64,000 bases of DNA from Variovorax sp. J2L1-78 (lineage in GTDB: Bacteria; Pseudomonadota; Gammaproteobacteria; Burkholderiales; Burkholderiaceae_C): contig NZ_JASZYB010000001.1 in the NCBI RefSeq assembly GCF_030317205.1, forward strand, positions 992,001 to 1,056,000, in the 5' to 3' direction. A program made the translations under genes and the position numbers. Every line of letters starts with the position of its first letter. The first letter of the stretch is position 1. The notes under the pieces are model-generated. The model did no database searches. It worked only from the letters and a program-made list of their open reading frames with translations, and was not told where the DNA came from. Positions 53,401 to 63,833 of the stretch are shown piece by piece.

Positions 53401-54162
53401 TCAGCCGCGCCCGACGAAGGGCATCTTCGTCGCCATGATCGTATGGAACAGCACATTGGCTTCCAGCGGCAGGTTGGCCATGTAGAGCACCGACTGGCCG
53501 ACGATCTTCACGTCGATCAGCGGCTCGATCGCCAGTTCGCCATTGGCTTGCGGCACGCCCTTGGCCATGCGTGCGGCCAGTTCGGTCATGGCATTGCCCA
53601 CATCCACCTGGCCGACCGCGATGTCGTACTTGCGGCCGTCGAGCGATGCGGTCTTGGTCAGCCCCTTCACCGCGTGCTTGGTGGCCGTGTAGGCGATCGA
53701 ATTCGGCCGCGGCGTGGTCGCCGAGATGGACCCGTTGTTGATGATGCGGCCACCGCGCGGCGTCTGCGCCTTCATCACGCGGAACGCCTGCTGGATGCAA
53801 AAGAACATGCCGGTCAGGTTGATGTCGACCACGCCCTGCCATTGGGCCGGCGTCCAGTCCTCGAACGGGCCCGGTGGATTGCCCACGCCGGCGTTGTTGA
53901 ACAGCAGGTCGACCCGGCCGAAGCGCGCCACCGTGGCCGCGAACAAGGCCTCGACCGAGGCGGCATTGGCGACGTCCGTCGGCACGGCGAGAGCGCGCGC
54001 GGCGGCGCCTGATTCTTCGGCGACCTGTTCGAGCGGCTCGACCCGGCGGCCCGCCAGGGTGACGTTCCAGCCGTCGGCCAGCAGCGCCAGCGCAGCGGCA
54101 CGGCCGATGCCGGTGCCGGCACCGGTGACGATCGCGGTTCGAGGTGAGGTGTTCTGTGTCAT
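53401..54162 (-). CDS. short-chain dehydrogenase/reductase (SDR), substrate unknown
   Basis: 253 residues, classical [11 protein letters not shown] nucleotide motif near residue 11, NNAG at about 90, and the Ser-Tyr-Lys triad in [26 protein letters not shown]. The Asp after the second strand is absent (LAGRRVEP), which favours NADP. ATG at 54162 with AAGGAG 10 bases upstream; the ORF extends 27 bases further upstream without a ribosome site. It lies 19 bases after the RNase R stop on the same strand, so it may share its transcript. Confidence 0.9.
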   Translation of the reverse strand: MTQNTSPRTAIVTGAGTGIGRAAALALLADGWNVTLAGRRVEPLEQVAEESGAAARALAVPTDVANAASVEALFAATVARFGRVDLLFNNAGVGNPPGPFEDWTPAQWQGVVDINLTGMFFCIQQAFRVMKAQTPRGGRIINNGSISATTPRPNSIAYTATKHAVKGLTKTASLDGRKYDIAVGQVDVGNAMTELAARMAKGVPQANGELAIEPLIDVKIVGQSVLYMANLPLEANVLFHTIMATKMPFVGRG

Positions 54163-54181
54163 GTCTTTCTGTCTCCTTCGT

Positions 54182-56491
54182 TCATCCACGGCGGGGCTTG
54201 CGCCCCTTCATCTTGTTGGCGGCCTTCTTGACGGCCGATTTGAAGGCCTGCATGGCCGACTGCGCACCTTCGGCCCGCTCGACCGGCAGGGACACGGCCT
54301 CGGCGCTCTTGCCGCCGCCGCGGGCGCTGCGCTTGGCCGAGGCCTTGACCGGCACACCGGCGCCGACACCCTTGTCCTTCATGGCCCGCGCGGTCAGCTC
54401 CTCGCCTTCGCGCACCAGGCGGAAGTCGATCTTGCGGCCATCCAGGTCGACGCGGCTGACCTGCACCCGCACCCGCGTGCCGATGGCGTAGCGGATGCCC
54501 GTGCGCTCGCCGCGCAGCTCCTGGCGCATTTCGTCGAACTTGAAGTACTCGCCGCCAAGCTCGGTGATGTGCACCAGACCTTCGACGTACATCGCGTCGA
54601 GTGTCACGAAGATGCCGAAGGTCGTGGCCGAACTCACCACCCCGCCGTATTCCTCGCCCAGGTGCTCGCGCATGTACTTGCACTTGAGCCATGCCTCGAC
54701 GTCGCGGCTGGCCTCGTCGGCGCGGCGCTCGTTGGCGCTGCAATGCAGGCCGGCTGCTTCCCAGGCCTGTACCTCCTTGGTCGGGGCGACGACCGCCTTC
54801 TGCGGCTTGTTCGTCGGCACCTTCACGCGCGAGGCCAGCCGCTTGGCCAGCTTGGCATGCGCCTCGCCCGGCGTCGGCAGCATCGGCAGCGTGTATTTCT
54901 GCTTGCTGAGGATCGCCTTGATCACACGGTGCACCAGCAAATCCGGGTAGCGCCGGATCGGGCTGGTGAAGTGCGTGTAGGCCTCATAGGCCAAGCCGAA
55001 GTGGCCGCTGTTGATCGGCGTGTAGATCGCCTGGCTCATCGAACGCAGCAGCATCGTGTGGATCTGCTGGGCGTCGGGGCGCTCCTTGGTCGCTTCGGCA
55101 ATCGCCTGGAACTCGCCCGGCTTCGGGTCGTCGGTGATCGACAGGCCCACGCCCATCGCCTTGAGGTAGCCGCGCAGGACTTCCTTCTTCTCGGTGGTCG
55201 GGCCTTCGTGCACCCGGAACAGGCCCGGGTGCTTGCTGCCGTCGATGAAGTCCGCGCTGCACACGTTGGCAGCGAGCATCGCTTCTTCGATGATCTTGTG
55301 GGCCTCGTTGCGGGTGCGCGGCACGATCTTCTCGATGCGGCCCGCGTCGTCGCAGATGATCTGCGTCTCGGTGGTTTCGAAGTCGACCGCGCCACGCTTG
55401 GCGCGCTGCTTGAGCAGGGCCTTGTAGACATCGGACAGGTTCAGCAGGTCCTTCACGCGCTCCTTGCGCTTGGCCGCCTCGGGGCCGCGCGTGTTGCCGA
55501 GGATCGCCGCCACCTCGGTGTAGGTGAAGCGGGCGTGGCTGAACATCACCGCCGGATAGAACTGGTAGGCGTAGACCTCGCCGTCGGCTGCGACCAGCAT
55601 GTCGCACACCATGCACAGCCGCTCGACCTCGGGGTTCAGCGAGCAAAGGCCGTTCGACAGCTTCTCGGGCAGCATCGGAATGACCCGGCGCGGGAAGTAC
55701 ACGCTGGTCGCGCGATCGTAGGCATCGATGTCGATCGGCGAGCCGGTCTGCACATAGGCACTGACGTCGGCGATGGCGACCAGCAGCCGCCAGCCTTTGC
55801 CACGACCAACCTTGGCCGGTTCGCAGTAGACCGCATCGTCGAAGTCGCGTGCGTCTTCGCCGTCGATGGTGACGAGCGGCACGTCGGTCAGGTCGACACG
55901 GCCCTTCTTGTCGGCCGGCCGCACCTTGTCGGGCAGCGCCTTCGCCTCGGCGAGCCCCGCTTCGGAGAACTCGTGCGGCACGCCGTACTTGCGCACCGCG
56001 ATCTCGATCTCCATGCCGGGGTCGTCGATCTCGCCCAGCACTTCCTTCACGCGGCCCACGGGCTGCCCGAAGAGTGCCGGTGGTTCGGTCAGTTGCACCA
56101 CCACCACCTGCCCGACCTTGGCCGTGCCGGTGGCGCCCTTGGGGATCAGGACATCCTGACCGTAGCGCTTGTCCTCGGGGGCGACGAGCCAGACGCCGCC
56201 TTCGTGCAGCAACCGGCCGATGATCGGCTGCTCGGAGCGCTCGATGATCTCGACCACGCGTCCTTCGGGGCGGCCGCGCCGGTCCTGTCGGACCACGCGT
56301 GCTTTGACGCGGTCCTTGTGCAGCACCGCGCGCATCTCGTTGGGGGGCAAATAAATGTCTGCTTCGCCGTCGTCGCGTTGCACGAAGCCGTGCCCGTCGC
56401 GATGCCCTTGAACAGTGCCTTCGAGTTCATCCAGCAGGCTGCTGGAAGTGCCGTTATTTTTGATATGATCTCCTTCTTTCCTGAAATTCAA
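54182..56491 (-). CDS. rnr: ribonuclease R
   Basis: Up to 769 residues. Cold-shock domains (about 10-190) precede the RNB nuclease with [14 protein letters not shown] metal ligands and [14 protein letters not shown]. An S1 domain with [30 protein letters not shown] and a Lys/Arg-rich tail follow. It degrades structured RNA and helps tmRNA-linked quality control. No ATG opens the reading frame: the first candidate is TTG at 56491 without a ribosome site; an ATC at 56464 has AAGGAG five bases upstream. The start is uncertain. It is divergent from the first tRNA-Leu gene. Confidence 0.93.
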   Translation of the reverse strand: MNFRKEGDHIKNNGTSSSLLDELEGTVQGHRDGHGFVQRDDGEADIYLPPNEMRAVLHKDRVKARVVRQDRRGRPEGRVVEIIERSEQPIIGRLLHEGGVWLVAPEDKRYGQDVLIPKGATGTAKVGQVVVVQLTEPPALFGQPVGRVKEVLGEIDDPGMEIEIAVRKYGVPHEFSEAGLAEAKALPDKVRPADKKGRVDLTDVPLVTIDGEDARDFDDAVYCEPAKVGRGKGWRLLVAIADVSAYVQTGSPIDIDAYDRATSVYFPRRVIPMLPEKLSNGLCSLNPEVERLCMVCDMLVAADGEVYAYQFYPAVMFSHARFTYTEVAAILGNTRGPEAAKRKERVKDLLNLSDVYKALLKQRAKRGAVDFETTETQIICDDAGRIEKIVPRTRNEAHKIIEEAMLAANVCSADFIDGSKHPGLFRVHEGPTTEKKEVLRGYLKAMGVGLSITDDPKPGEFQAIAEATKERPDAQQIHTMLLRSMSQAIYTPINSGHFGLAYEAYTHFTSPIRRYPDLLVHRVIKAILSKQKYTLPMLPTPGEAHAKLAKRLASRVKVPTNKPQKAVVAPTKEVQAWEAAGLHCSANERRADEASRDVEAWLKCKYMREHLGEEYGGVVSSATTFGIFVTLDAMYVEGLVHITELGGEYFKFDEMRQELRGERTGIRYAIGTRVRVQVSRVDLDGRKIDFRLVREGEELTARAMKDKGVGAGVPVKASAKRSARGGGKSAEAVSLPVERAEGAQSAMQAFKSAVKKAANKMKGRKPRRG

Positions 56492-56518
56492 AACATGACT
56501 GCTTCTTGCAGTCGTGAA

Positions 56519-56603
<85 letters not shown>

Positions 56604-56637
56604 AGTTTAAACAGACCCTTACCAGGTCATTCGATTC

Positions 56638-56664
56638 AAGCCACCGGTCTCCGGTGGCTTTTTT
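56638..56664 (+). terminator. Rho-independent terminator after tRNA-Leu copy 1
   Basis: AGCCACCGG-TCT-CCGGTGGCT followed by TTTTT. Thirty-five bases after the CCA end. The same stem-loop follows copy 2. Confidence 0.9.
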
Positions 56665-56797
56665 CATGCCCGCTCGCTGCGTCAAGCGCATGGCTCGCGC
56701 GGGTTGCGGCCACGACTCGCCGACCACAGGTGCGTGACTGCCGCCATTTCCGCAGAAAAAATGGTGCGCCGCGATCGGTCCGATCAAAAACGCAGCA

Positions 56798-56803
56798 TAT
56801 AAT
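56798..56803 (+). promoter_or_regulatory. candidate -10 for tRNA-Leu copy 2
   Basis: Perfect TATAAT, 48 bases before the mature tRNA 5' end. No clear -35. The spacer 56665-56851 carries no ORF or RNA gene. Confidence 0.45.
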
Positions 56804-56851
56804 TCGAGGCTTCGCTGAAAAGCGAACCATAGCTGCTTCGGCAGGTATGAA

Positions 56852-56936
<85 letters not shown>

Positions 56937-56970
56937 AGTCAACGCTGACCACCGCCAGGTCAGCCGAATC

Positions 56971-56998
56971 AAGCCACCGGTCTCCGGTGGCTTTTTTC
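56971..56998 (+). terminator. Rho-independent terminator after tRNA-Leu copy 2
   Basis: AGCCACCGG-TCT-CCGGTGGCT plus TTTTTT, identical in stem and loop to the one at 56638. It may also slow transcription of rimO arriving on the minus strand. Confidence 0.9.
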
Positions 56999-57023
56999 TT
57001 GGGCCTCTCCACCGACGTCGACA

Positions 57024-58430
57024 TCAGATGGGCAACGCCACCAGGTCGTGCCCCTCGACGCCGACGATACGGGCGCGCGTGAACTCCCCGACCTTCAACG
57101 TCTTGCTGATCTTCTCCGGGGGCAGCAGCCGCACCGTGCCGTCGATCTCGGGTGCGTCGGCGTAAGTCCGGCCCACGCCTCCCTTGCGGCCCATGCCCGG
57201 CGCCGAGTCGACCAGCACCTGCATCGTCGCGCCGATGCGCCGACGCAGCTTGGCCGTCGATACCGCCTCGGCCACCTCCATGAAGCGGGCCCGACGCGCC
57301 TCGCGCACTTCCAGCGGCAGCATGCCCGGGATCGCGTTCGCCGCAGCGCCCTCCACCGGGCTGTAGGCGAAGCATCCGGCGCGGTCGATTTCCGCCTCGC
57401 GGATGAAGTCCAGCAGATGCTCGAATTCCGCCTCGGTCTCGCCAGGGAAGCCGGCGATGAAGGTGCTGCGGATGACCAGTTCCGGGCTCATCTCGCGCCA
57501 GCGCGCGATGCGCTCCAGGTTCTTCTCGCCACTCGCCGGTCGCTTCATGCGGCGCAGCACATCCGGATGGCTGTGCTGCAGCGGGACATCGAGGTAGGGC
57601 AGCACCTGGCCGCTCGCCATCAACGGGATCACCTCGTCGACGCTCGGGTACGGATACACGTAGTGAAGGCGGACCCACGCACCGTAAGGCTCGGCAATCT
57701 CGCCCAGCGTGCGCACCAGCTCCAGCATGCGCGTTTTCACGGGCTTGCCGTTCCAGAAGCCGGTGCGGTACTTGACGTCGACGCCATAGGCCGAGGTGTC
57801 CTGGCTGATCACCAGCAGCTCACGCACGCCACCCTCGAACAAGGCTTTCGCTTCGCTCAGCACATCGCCAACCGGCCGCGACACCAAGTCACCGCGCATC
57901 GACGGAATGATGCAGAAGGTGCAACGGTGGTTGCAGCCCTCACTGATCTTCAGATAGGCATAGTGCCGCGGCGTCAGCTTGATCCCGGCCACACCGAAAG
58001 CGTTCGGCACGAGATCGATGAACGGGTCGTGCGGCTTGGGCAGGTTCGCATGGACCGCGTCCATCACCTCCTGCGTGGCATGCGGCCCGGTCACGGCGAG
58101 CACGCTGGGGTGCATCTGGCGAACCATGTTCCCGCCGTCATCACCGGTCTTGGCGCCCAGGCAGCCCGTGACGATCACCCGGCCGTTGCCGGCCAGCGCT
58201 TCGCCGATGGTGTCGAGGCTTTCCCTGACCGCATCATCGATGAAGCCGCAGGTGTTGACGATGACGAGGTCGGCGCCTTCGAAAGTCTTGGATGTCTGGT
58301 AGCCCTCGGCGCTCAGCTGCGTGAGGATCAATTCGGAATCCGTCAGTGCCTTGGGGCAGCCCAGGCTCACGAAGCCGACTTTGGGGGCGGCCGGTGTGAC
58401 GGTTCGTTCGGGGGAGGCAACTTCGCTCAT
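57024..58430 (-). CDS. rimO: ribosomal protein S12 methylthiotransferase RimO
   Basis: 468 residues from the ATG of [10 protein letters not shown]. It adds a methylthio group to Asp89 of ribosomal protein S12. The N-terminal UPF0004 domain binds one cluster through C25, C61 and C90; the radical-SAM cluster C166/C170/C173 is in [18 protein letters not shown]; a TRAM domain closes the chain (about 400-468, ending [16 protein letters not shown]). A longer in-frame start into the upstream region is not supported by conservation. Confidence 0.96.
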   Translation of the reverse strand: MSEVASPERTVTPAAPKVGFVSLGCPKALTDSELILTQLSAEGYQTSKTFEGADLVIVNTCGFIDDAVRESLDTIGEALAGNGRVIVTGCLGAKTGDDGGNMVRQMHPSVLAVTGPHATQEVMDAVHANLPKPHDPFIDLVPNAFGVAGIKLTPRHYAYLKISEGCNHRCTFCIIPSMRGDLVSRPVGDVLSEAKALFEGGVRELLVISQDTSAYGVDVKYRTGFWNGKPVKTRMLELVRTLGEIAEPYGAWVRLHYVYPYPSVDEVIPLMASGQVLPYLDVPLQHSHPDVLRRMKRPASGEKNLERIARWREMSPELVIRSTFIAGFPGETEAEFEHLLDFIREAEIDRAGCFAYSPVEGAAANAIPGMLPLEVREARRARFMEVAEAVSTAKLRRRIGATMQVLVDSAPGMGRKGGVGRTYADAPEIDGTVRLLPPEKISKTLKVGEFTRARIVGVEGHDLVALPI

Positions 58431-58510
58431 TGCCCTATTGTCCCAGTTAAACCAATGTCCATCGGCTGCGAGGCCTCCCACGGGGCCAAGCAGCGTTGCA
58501 TTTCGGCTTT

Positions 58511-59044
58511 TCAGGGGCGCTTGATGCCAAAAGCGCCCAAGACCTGCTCGGTGTTCTTCTGCATCTGCTCCTGCATCTGCACGAACATGCTCTTGGACTG
58601 CTCGACGTAGTTGCCCATCAGCCCGTGCAGCATCGGCGATTGGACGGTCATGAAGCGCGCCCACATCTCGGGCGTCAGCTCCTCGGCCTTCTCGGCCAAC
58701 TGGGCCTGCACCTCGGTCATCGCCTGGATGTTCTTTTCCAGGTACGGCCCCATGTAGCCCTGCATGGCCTGGCCATAGAAGCGAATGATGCTGGCGAGCA
58801 CCGGCTCGGTGAACATCGGGGCGCCGCCCGCCTCTTCTTCCAGAATGATCTGCAGCAGGATGCTGCGGGTCAGGTCGTCGCCGGTCTTGGCGTCGCGCAC
58901 CACGAAGGGCGCACTCTGCATCACGAGTTTCTTGACCTCGGCGAGCGTGATGTAGGTGGAAGTGTCCGTGTCGTAGAGCCGTCGGTTCGGGTACTTCTTG
59001 ATCACGCGCTGCACCGGCTTGGTACCGGACTTCTTGCTCTGCAC
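58511..59044 (-). CDS. phaR: polyhydroxyalkanoate synthesis regulator/repressor PhaR
   Basis: 177 residues. The N-terminal PHB/PHA DNA-binding domain ([28 protein letters not shown]) and the C-terminal helix typical of PhaR, which binds both DNA and PHA granules and controls phasin genes. I choose the GTG at 59044 because AAGGAG lies 6 bases upstream; a longer reading to 59110 has no such site. A 3-hydroxybutyrate dehydrogenase lies 4 kb away, consistent with PHB metabolism in this organism. Confidence 0.92.
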   Translation of the reverse strand: MQSKKSGTKPVQRVIKKYPNRRLYDTDTSTYITLAEVKKLVMQSAPFVVRDAKTGDDLTRSILLQIILEEEAGGAPMFTEPVLASIIRFYGQAMQGYMGPYLEKNIQAMTEVQAQLAEKAEELTPEMWARFMTVQSPMLHGLMGNYVEQSKSMFVQMQEQMQKNTEQVLGAFGIKRP

Positions 59045-59144
59045 TGAGGACTCCTTCACGTGTTCACGCCGATGGCGCGCGAACGATTCTAGGGAGCGCT
59101 TTTGCTGCACCGCGCCAAGGTTAACCCTGACCGGCGTGCCTGCC

Positions 59145-59507
59145 TCAAAGTGCGGTGACGTACTCCGCGCCGCACACCTTGCAGAGCGCGGACTCGGGGC
59201 GTTCCTCGCTTTGTTCGCGGTAGTGCAGCGGGCTCTTGATGCCGTTGAAGACCCAGCACCGCGGGCAGTGCTCGTGCCCGGCGCTGGGCAGGTAGGCTCG
59301 CGCCCGCTGCTCCGCGCGTTCGCGCGTCACCGGCGTGCCCTGGCGCACGGTGCGTGCGACATCCTCGGCCGCCATCGTCGCGGCGCGGCCATTGGCCTGA
59401 TCGTTGAGTCCGTAGACGACCCGTGCGAACTCGAGCGGCGCATGCCGCAACAAAGCAGCCACACGCAGTTCTTCTTGCGCGGGATCGGTCACGGGGGCGG
59501 AACTCAT
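59145..59507 (-). CDS. small zinc-ribbon protein, unknown function
   Basis: 120 residues. The C-terminal half holds two CxxC knuckles, CPRCW and CKVCG, 30 residues apart, a probable zinc ribbon. The N-terminal part (EELRVAALLRHAPLEFARVVYGLNDQ) is helical and unrecognised. A start 42 bases upstream is possible but has no ribosome site. It is flanked by phaR and a tRNA on the same strand. No homologous function known to me. Confidence 0.6.
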   Translation of the reverse strand: MSSAPVTDPAQEELRVAALLRHAPLEFARVVYGLNDQANGRAATMAAEDVARTVRQGTPVTRERAEQRARAYLPSAGHEHCPRCWVFNGIKSPLHYREQSEERPESALCKVCGAEYVTAL

Positions 59508-59654
59508 CGGAACACGTGGAGGTCGGGAATGGCGTTCAAGGTACCACATTCGGTACGGTTCATGCCATTCATTCGAAGGGGATAGACCTCAAGCAAAACC
59601 CGAGGTCTCGGTTCGATGTGAGCCCGGTGGTTGGCCGGGTCATGGATCGAAAAT

Positions 59655-59731
59655 TGGTAGGCGCGATTGGACTCGAACCAACGACCCCCACCATGTCAAG
59701 GTGGTGCTCTAACCAGCTGAGCTACGCGCCT
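59655..59731 (-). tRNA. tRNA-Val(GAC)
   Basis: 77 nt on the minus strand with acceptor AGGCGCG/CGCGCCT, D-arm GCTCAGCTGGTTAGAGC, anticodon loop TTGACAT (GAC) on CCACC/GGTGG, T-loop GTTCGAGTC and encoded CCA. It reads GUC and GUU. Confidence 0.97.
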
Positions 59732-59755
59732 AAGGATGTGTCCGAGAAGCCTACG

Positions 59756-59785
59756 AGTATAGCACCCAAAAACGCGCTTTTTCAA
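59756..59785 (-). promoter_or_regulatory. sigma-70 promoter for tRNA-Val
   Basis: TTGAAA (59785-59780) and TATACT (59761-59756) on the minus strand, 18 bases apart, 25 bases before the mature tRNA 5' end. The -35 overlaps the relA stop codon. Confidence 0.65.
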
Positions 59786-62019
59786 CGGCGACGTGAAGAT
59801 CTCACACCAGGCACCGCAGACACCACCTTCAACACCTGCGAGAGCCGCGCGGTGTTGGGGATCTCGACGGTGAATGTCATCCACGCCGTGCCCTTGATCG
59901 ACTGCGTCTGCACGCCGATGACGTTCATCTTCTCGCGCGCGAACACGTCCGAGATATCGCGCAGCAGGCCCTGCCGGTCAGCCGCTTCCACAGCCACGTC
60001 GACCGCGTAGAGCGAGCCTTCCTCCACTTTCGGCCGGCCCCACTCGACGTCGATCACGCGCTCGGGGTTGTGCCCGGCCATCGTGCGGAAGTTGCTGCAA
60101 TCGCTGCGGTGCACGCTCACGCCGTGGCCGCGCGTGACGAAGCCGCCGATGGCGTCCGGTGGCGCCGGTCGGCAGCACTTGGCCAACTGCGTCATCAACG
60201 ACGACACGCCCACAACCAGCACGCCGCCCTTGCCGGCCTTGTCGCTGGCGCGCGACTTCTTCAACAGCACGCCGTCGTCGGGTCCTGGCGCAGGCTCGGG
60301 TGGGCGTAGCAAGGTCTCGATGTTGCGCAGCGAGAACTCGTCCTTGCCAACGACTTCGAACAGATGGTCGGCCGATTTGAAACCGAGCTGCGATGCGAGA
60401 TCCTCCAGCCGCGTCGAGGTCTTGCCTTCGCGCTGCAGCAGCTTCTCGACGGCCTCGCGCCCCTTGGCGATGGTCTCGTGCGTGATCTGCGCGTTGAACC
60501 ACGCGCGCACCTTGGCACGCGCGCGATGGCTGGCGAGGTAGCCCAGTTCGGCGTTGAGCCAGTCGCGCGACGGCCCGCCCTCCTTCGCCGCGATGATCTC
60601 GACCGTCTGGCCGTTCTGCAGCGGCGTGTTCAGCGGCACCATGGTGCCGTCGATGCGCGCGCCCCGGCAGCGATGGCCCAGGCTGGTGTGCACGGTGTAG
60701 GCGAAGTCGACCGCGGTCGCGCCCTGCGGCAACTCGACGATCGCAGCGTCCGGCGTCAGCACATAGATGCGGTCGTCGAACAGGCCCTGGCCCTGCTGGC
60801 CATCCGACAGGTCGCGTTCCCAGGCGAGCAGCTGGCGCAGCACCGCGATCTTCGCGTCGTACTCGCCGCTGGACCACACGCCGGCATAGCCCTTCGGCCC
60901 GGCCTCCTTGTAGGCCCAGTGCGCGGCCACGCCATGCTCGGCGTGGTCGTGCATCTCCTCCGTACGGATCTGGATCTCGATGGGCTTGCCGGCCTTGCCA
61001 TCCACCACCTTGCGCACCACCGTGTGCAGCGACTGGTAGCCGTTGGGCTTAGGCCGCGCGATGTAGTCGTCGAACTCCTCGTCGATCGGCTCGAAGTGCG
61101 AATGCACCCAGGCCAGCGCGGCGTAGCAGTCCTTCACGTCCGGCACGACGACGCGCAGCGCCAGGATGTCGAAGACCTGCGCGAAGTCGAGCGACTTGCC
61201 CCGCATCTTCTTCACGATGCTGTAGATGTTCTTCGGCCGGCCCTGCACGGTGGCCGCGATGCCCTGCCCTTTCAGCTCTTCTTCGAGCTGCGTGCGCAAC
61301 TGCTCGATGTAGCCTTCGCGCTCCACGCGCTTCTCGTCGAGCAGCTGGGCGATGAGCTTGTACGTCTCGGGCTCGAGGAAGCGAAAGGACAGGTCCTCGA
61401 TCTCCCACTTGACCTGCCAGATGCCCAGCCGGTTGGCTAGGGGCGCGAAGACCTGCAGCGATTCGCGCGCGACGCTCTCGGGCACCGGCTTCTTGATGGC
61501 GGCCGCATGGCGCAAGGTCTGCAGCCGTGAGGCCAGCCGGAGCATCACCACGCGCAGGTCGCGCGAGAACGCGAGCAGCATCTTGCGCACGTTCTCGGTC
61601 TGCGCGCCGCTGCCGTCGGCGCCATGGGCGCCCAACGCGGCGCCACGCGCCTGCGCCTGCACCTGCACGAGCTTGGTGGTCTCCACCGCCAACGCCGCGA
61701 AGTTGTCGCCGAAGACCTTGGCGATGACTTCCTGCGGACGGTTCAGGTGCTGGCAGGAATAGACCAGGTAGCTGGCCGCCTGCATGGCTTCGGAGCCGCC
61801 CATGTGGGCCACGATGGCGGCCACGGCATCGGCATGCGCCAGGGTGTTCTCGCCGGTGTCGAGCGTTTCGTCCGCGATCAGCGGCTCGGCGAAGGCCCGC
61901 GCGCGCGCCAGCATGTTCTCCATGATCGGGCTGCGCTCCGCCGTCGCGGCCGACAGGGGGTAGTCGACCACGGCATCGGCCGCGATGCGTGCCGGGAGAT
62001 TGGAGGAATCGCGTTTCAC
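59782..62019 (-). CDS. relA: RelA-type (p)ppGpp synthetase (hydrolase domain degenerate)
   Basis: 745 residues, long RSH protein. The HD-hydrolase region (about 55-150) has lost the HD and other metal residues (ASYLVYSCQHLNRPQEV in place of LLHDVVEDT). The synthetase domain is intact with GRPKNIYSIVKKM and EFDDYIARPKPNGYQSLHT; EFDD is the RelA-type signature. TGS (about 395-460, TPDAAIVELPQGATAVDFAY), a zinc-finger/CC region with CCRP and a C-terminal ACT domain follow. It makes (p)ppGpp on starved ribosomes. GTG start directly after the hydrolase stop (TGA-GTG). A separate SpoT is expected elsewhere. Confidence 0.95.
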   Translation of the reverse strand: MKRDSSNLPARIAADAVVDYPLSAATAERSPIMENMLARARAFAEPLIADETLDTGENTLAHADAVAAIVAHMGGSEAMQAASYLVYSCQHLNRPQEVIAKVFGDNFAALAVETTKLVQVQAQARGAALGAHGADGSGAQTENVRKMLLAFSRDLRVVMLRLASRLQTLRHAAAIKKPVPESVARESLQVFAPLANRLGIWQVKWEIEDLSFRFLEPETYKLIAQLLDEKRVEREGYIEQLRTQLEEELKGQGIAATVQGRPKNIYSIVKKMRGKSLDFAQVFDILALRVVVPDVKDCYAALAWVHSHFEPIDEEFDDYIARPKPNGYQSLHTVVRKVVDGKAGKPIEIQIRTEEMHDHAEHGVAAHWAYKEAGPKGYAGVWSSGEYDAKIAVLRQLLAWERDLSDGQQGQGLFDDRIYVLTPDAAIVELPQGATAVDFAYTVHTSLGHRCRGARIDGTMVPLNTPLQNGQTVEIIAAKEGGPSRDWLNAELGYLASHRARAKVRAWFNAQITHETIAKGREAVEKLLQREGKTSTRLEDLASQLGFKSADHLFEVVGKDEFSLRNIETLLRPPEPAPGPDDGVLLKKSRASDKAGKGGVLVVGVSSLMTQLAKCCRPAPPDAIGGFVTRGHGVSVHRSDCSNFRTMAGHNPERVIDVEWGRPKVEEGSLYAVDVAVEAADRQGLLRDISDVFAREKMNVIGVQTQSIKGTAWMTFTVEIPNTARLSQVLKVVSAVPGVRSSRRR

Positions 62020-62967
62020 TCAGTCGAACAGAAAAGAGGTGACGGCCGCGACCTGGTCGGGCTTCACGAAGGTGGGCGCATGGCCGACGCCGGCGAACTC
62101 GACCAGCCGGGCCTTCGGGCCGCGCTGCGTCATGGCCAGTGCGGTGTCGTGCGACAGCAGATCGGATTGCGCGCCGCGCGTCAGCAGCGTCTCGGCCTGG
62201 ATCGCATCGTAGAGCGACCACAGCGCCGCTTCGCCCTGCGCTGCGGCCTCCGGCGTGATGGCTTGGAAGGGTACGGCGATCGCAGGGTCGTAATGAAGGA
62301 CGAACGGCGCGTCGGTGGCATCGCCCGCTCGCTTGGCCGCGCCGTCGGCCGTCCGCCGGCTCGCCGGAACGACCATGGCGCGCGACAGCGCCAGCCATTC
62401 GTCCGGCGTGTGCGGACCGAAGCTCTGCGAGATCGTCCACATGGCGTCGGCGGCCTCCTGCAGCGTGGCGAAGCGCCCGACATTGCCGAGGTACAGGCCG
62501 ATGCGCTGCAAGGCGGCCGCATCGATCGTCGGACCGACGTCGTTGATCACCAGGCGACGGATCGGTGCCGGCAAGGCGAGCGTCGCGTTGCCCGCGAGCA
62601 CCAGCCCGATGAGCCCGCCCATGCTGGTACCGACATAGTCGAACTGCGCGATGGCGCGATCGGCCTGCAGCTGCGCGAGCAGGGCCAGCATGTCGGCGGC
62701 GTAGAGCGGCACCTGGTAACCCTGCGGGTCGACCAGCCAGTCGCTCTCGCCACGGCCGACGACATCGGGGCAGACGACGCGCACGTCCCCGCCCGCACGC
62801 GCGACGATCGCCTGCGCGAGCACATCGAAATCGCGGCCCTGCCGCGTGAGCCCGTGCACGCACAGCACGAGGTTCGCGCTGTGCGCATTGCCCCACTGCC
62901 AGCAGCCCATTCGATGCCCTCCTTGCGCATCCGCGCAATCGACGAAGAAGAGAGTGGGCTCGGTCAT
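62020..62967 (-). CDS. alpha/beta-fold hydrolase
   Basis: 315 residues from the ATG of MTEPTLFFVDC. LVLCVHGLTRQGRDF gives the oxyanion site, FDYVGTSMGGLIGL the nucleophile Ser elbow, CPDVVGRGESDW the preceding segment, and EFAGVGHAPTF the catalytic His near the end. Complete triad, so a working esterase or related hydrolase; substrate unknown. It lies directly upstream of relA, with no gap to the relA GTG, and is divergent from bdhA across 76 bp. Confidence 0.88.
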   Translation of the reverse strand: MTEPTLFFVDCADAQGGHRMGCWQWGNAHSANLVLCVHGLTRQGRDFDVLAQAIVARAGGDVRVVCPDVVGRGESDWLVDPQGYQVPLYAADMLALLAQLQADRAIAQFDYVGTSMGGLIGLVLAGNATLALPAPIRRLVINDVGPTIDAAALQRIGLYLGNVGRFATLQEAADAMWTISQSFGPHTPDEWLALSRAMVVPASRRTADGAAKRAGDATDAPFVLHYDPAIAVPFQAITPEAAAQGEAALWSLYDAIQAETLLTRGAQSDLLSHDTALAMTQRGPKARLVEFAGVGHAPTFVKPDQVAAVTSFLFD

Positions 62968-63043
62968 GAACGGGACAGAAACAGGGACTGATGGCTGCGG
63001 ATAATGGTCTCGCTGCATCCTAATTCATCCGGAGATTGACATC

Positions 63044-63814
63044 ATGCTCAAAGGCAAGACCGCCCTCGTGACGGGGTCCACCAGTGGCATCGGCCTGGCC
63101 ATCGCCAGGGCGCTGGCCCAGCAAGGCGCCAACGTCGTGCTCAACGGCTTCGGCGACGCCGAGGCGCCGCAACAGGAGATCGCTGCACTTGGCGTGGAGG
63201 TGGCGTACCACGGTGCCGACATGAGCCAGCCAACGCAGATCGAGGACATGATGAAGTTCGCGGCGTCGCGTTTCGGGCGCGTCGATGTCCTGGTGAACAA
63301 CGCCGGCATTCAGCATGTGGCCAAGGTCGAGGATTTTCCAGTCGAGCGCTGGGACGCCATCATCGCCATCAACCTCACCAGCGCCTTCCACACGACGCGG
63401 CTCGCGATCCCGGCGATGCGCGCGGCGAACTGGGGCCGCATCGTGAACATCGCGTCGGCGCACGGCCTGGTCGCGTCGGCGCAGAAGTCGGCCTACGTGG
63501 CGGCCAAGCACGGCATCGTCGGCTTCACGAAGTCGGCAGCGCTCGAACTCGCGACCACCGGGGTCACCTGCAACGCCATCTGCCCGGGATGGGTCCTGAC
63601 ACCGCTGGTGCAAAAGCAGATCGATGACCGTGCCGCTCGCGAAGGCATTTCGCTGGCCCAGGCACAGACCGACCTGCTGGGCGAGAAGCAACCGTCGCTG
63701 CAGTTCACGACGGTCGACCAATTGGGCGGGCTGGCTGTTTTTCTGTGCTCGCCCGCCGCGGATCAGGTCCGCGGCGTGGCGTGGCAGGTCGACGGCGGCT
63801 GGACCGCGCAATGA
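63044..63814 (+). CDS. bdhA: 3-hydroxybutyrate dehydrogenase
   Basis: 256 residues, SDR that interconverts 3-hydroxybutyrate and acetoacetate in PHB turnover. TGSTSGIG nucleotide site at 10-17, NNAGIQHV around 86-93, and the triad in NIASAHGLVASAQKSAYVAAKHG. The typical BDH segments ICPGWVLTPLVQKQI and GEKQPSLQFTTVDQLGGLAVFLCS confirm the subfamily. GGAG lies 9 bases before the ATG. It ends 19 bases before the convergent SIMPL-domain gene. Confidence 0.94.
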   Translation: MLKGKTALVTGSTSGIGLAIARALAQQGANVVLNGFGDAEAPQQEIAALGVEVAYHGADMSQPTQIEDMMKFAASRFGRVDVLVNNAGIQHVAKVEDFPVERWDAIIAINLTSAFHTTRLAIPAMRAANWGRIVNIASAHGLVASAQKSAYVAAKHGIVGFTKSAALELATTGVTCNAICPGWVLTPLVQKQIDDRAAREGISLAQAQTDLLGEKQPSLQFTTVDQLGGLAVFLCSPAADQVRGVAWQVDGGWTAQ

Positions 63815-63833
63815 GCGCAACCGACGCCGCAGC

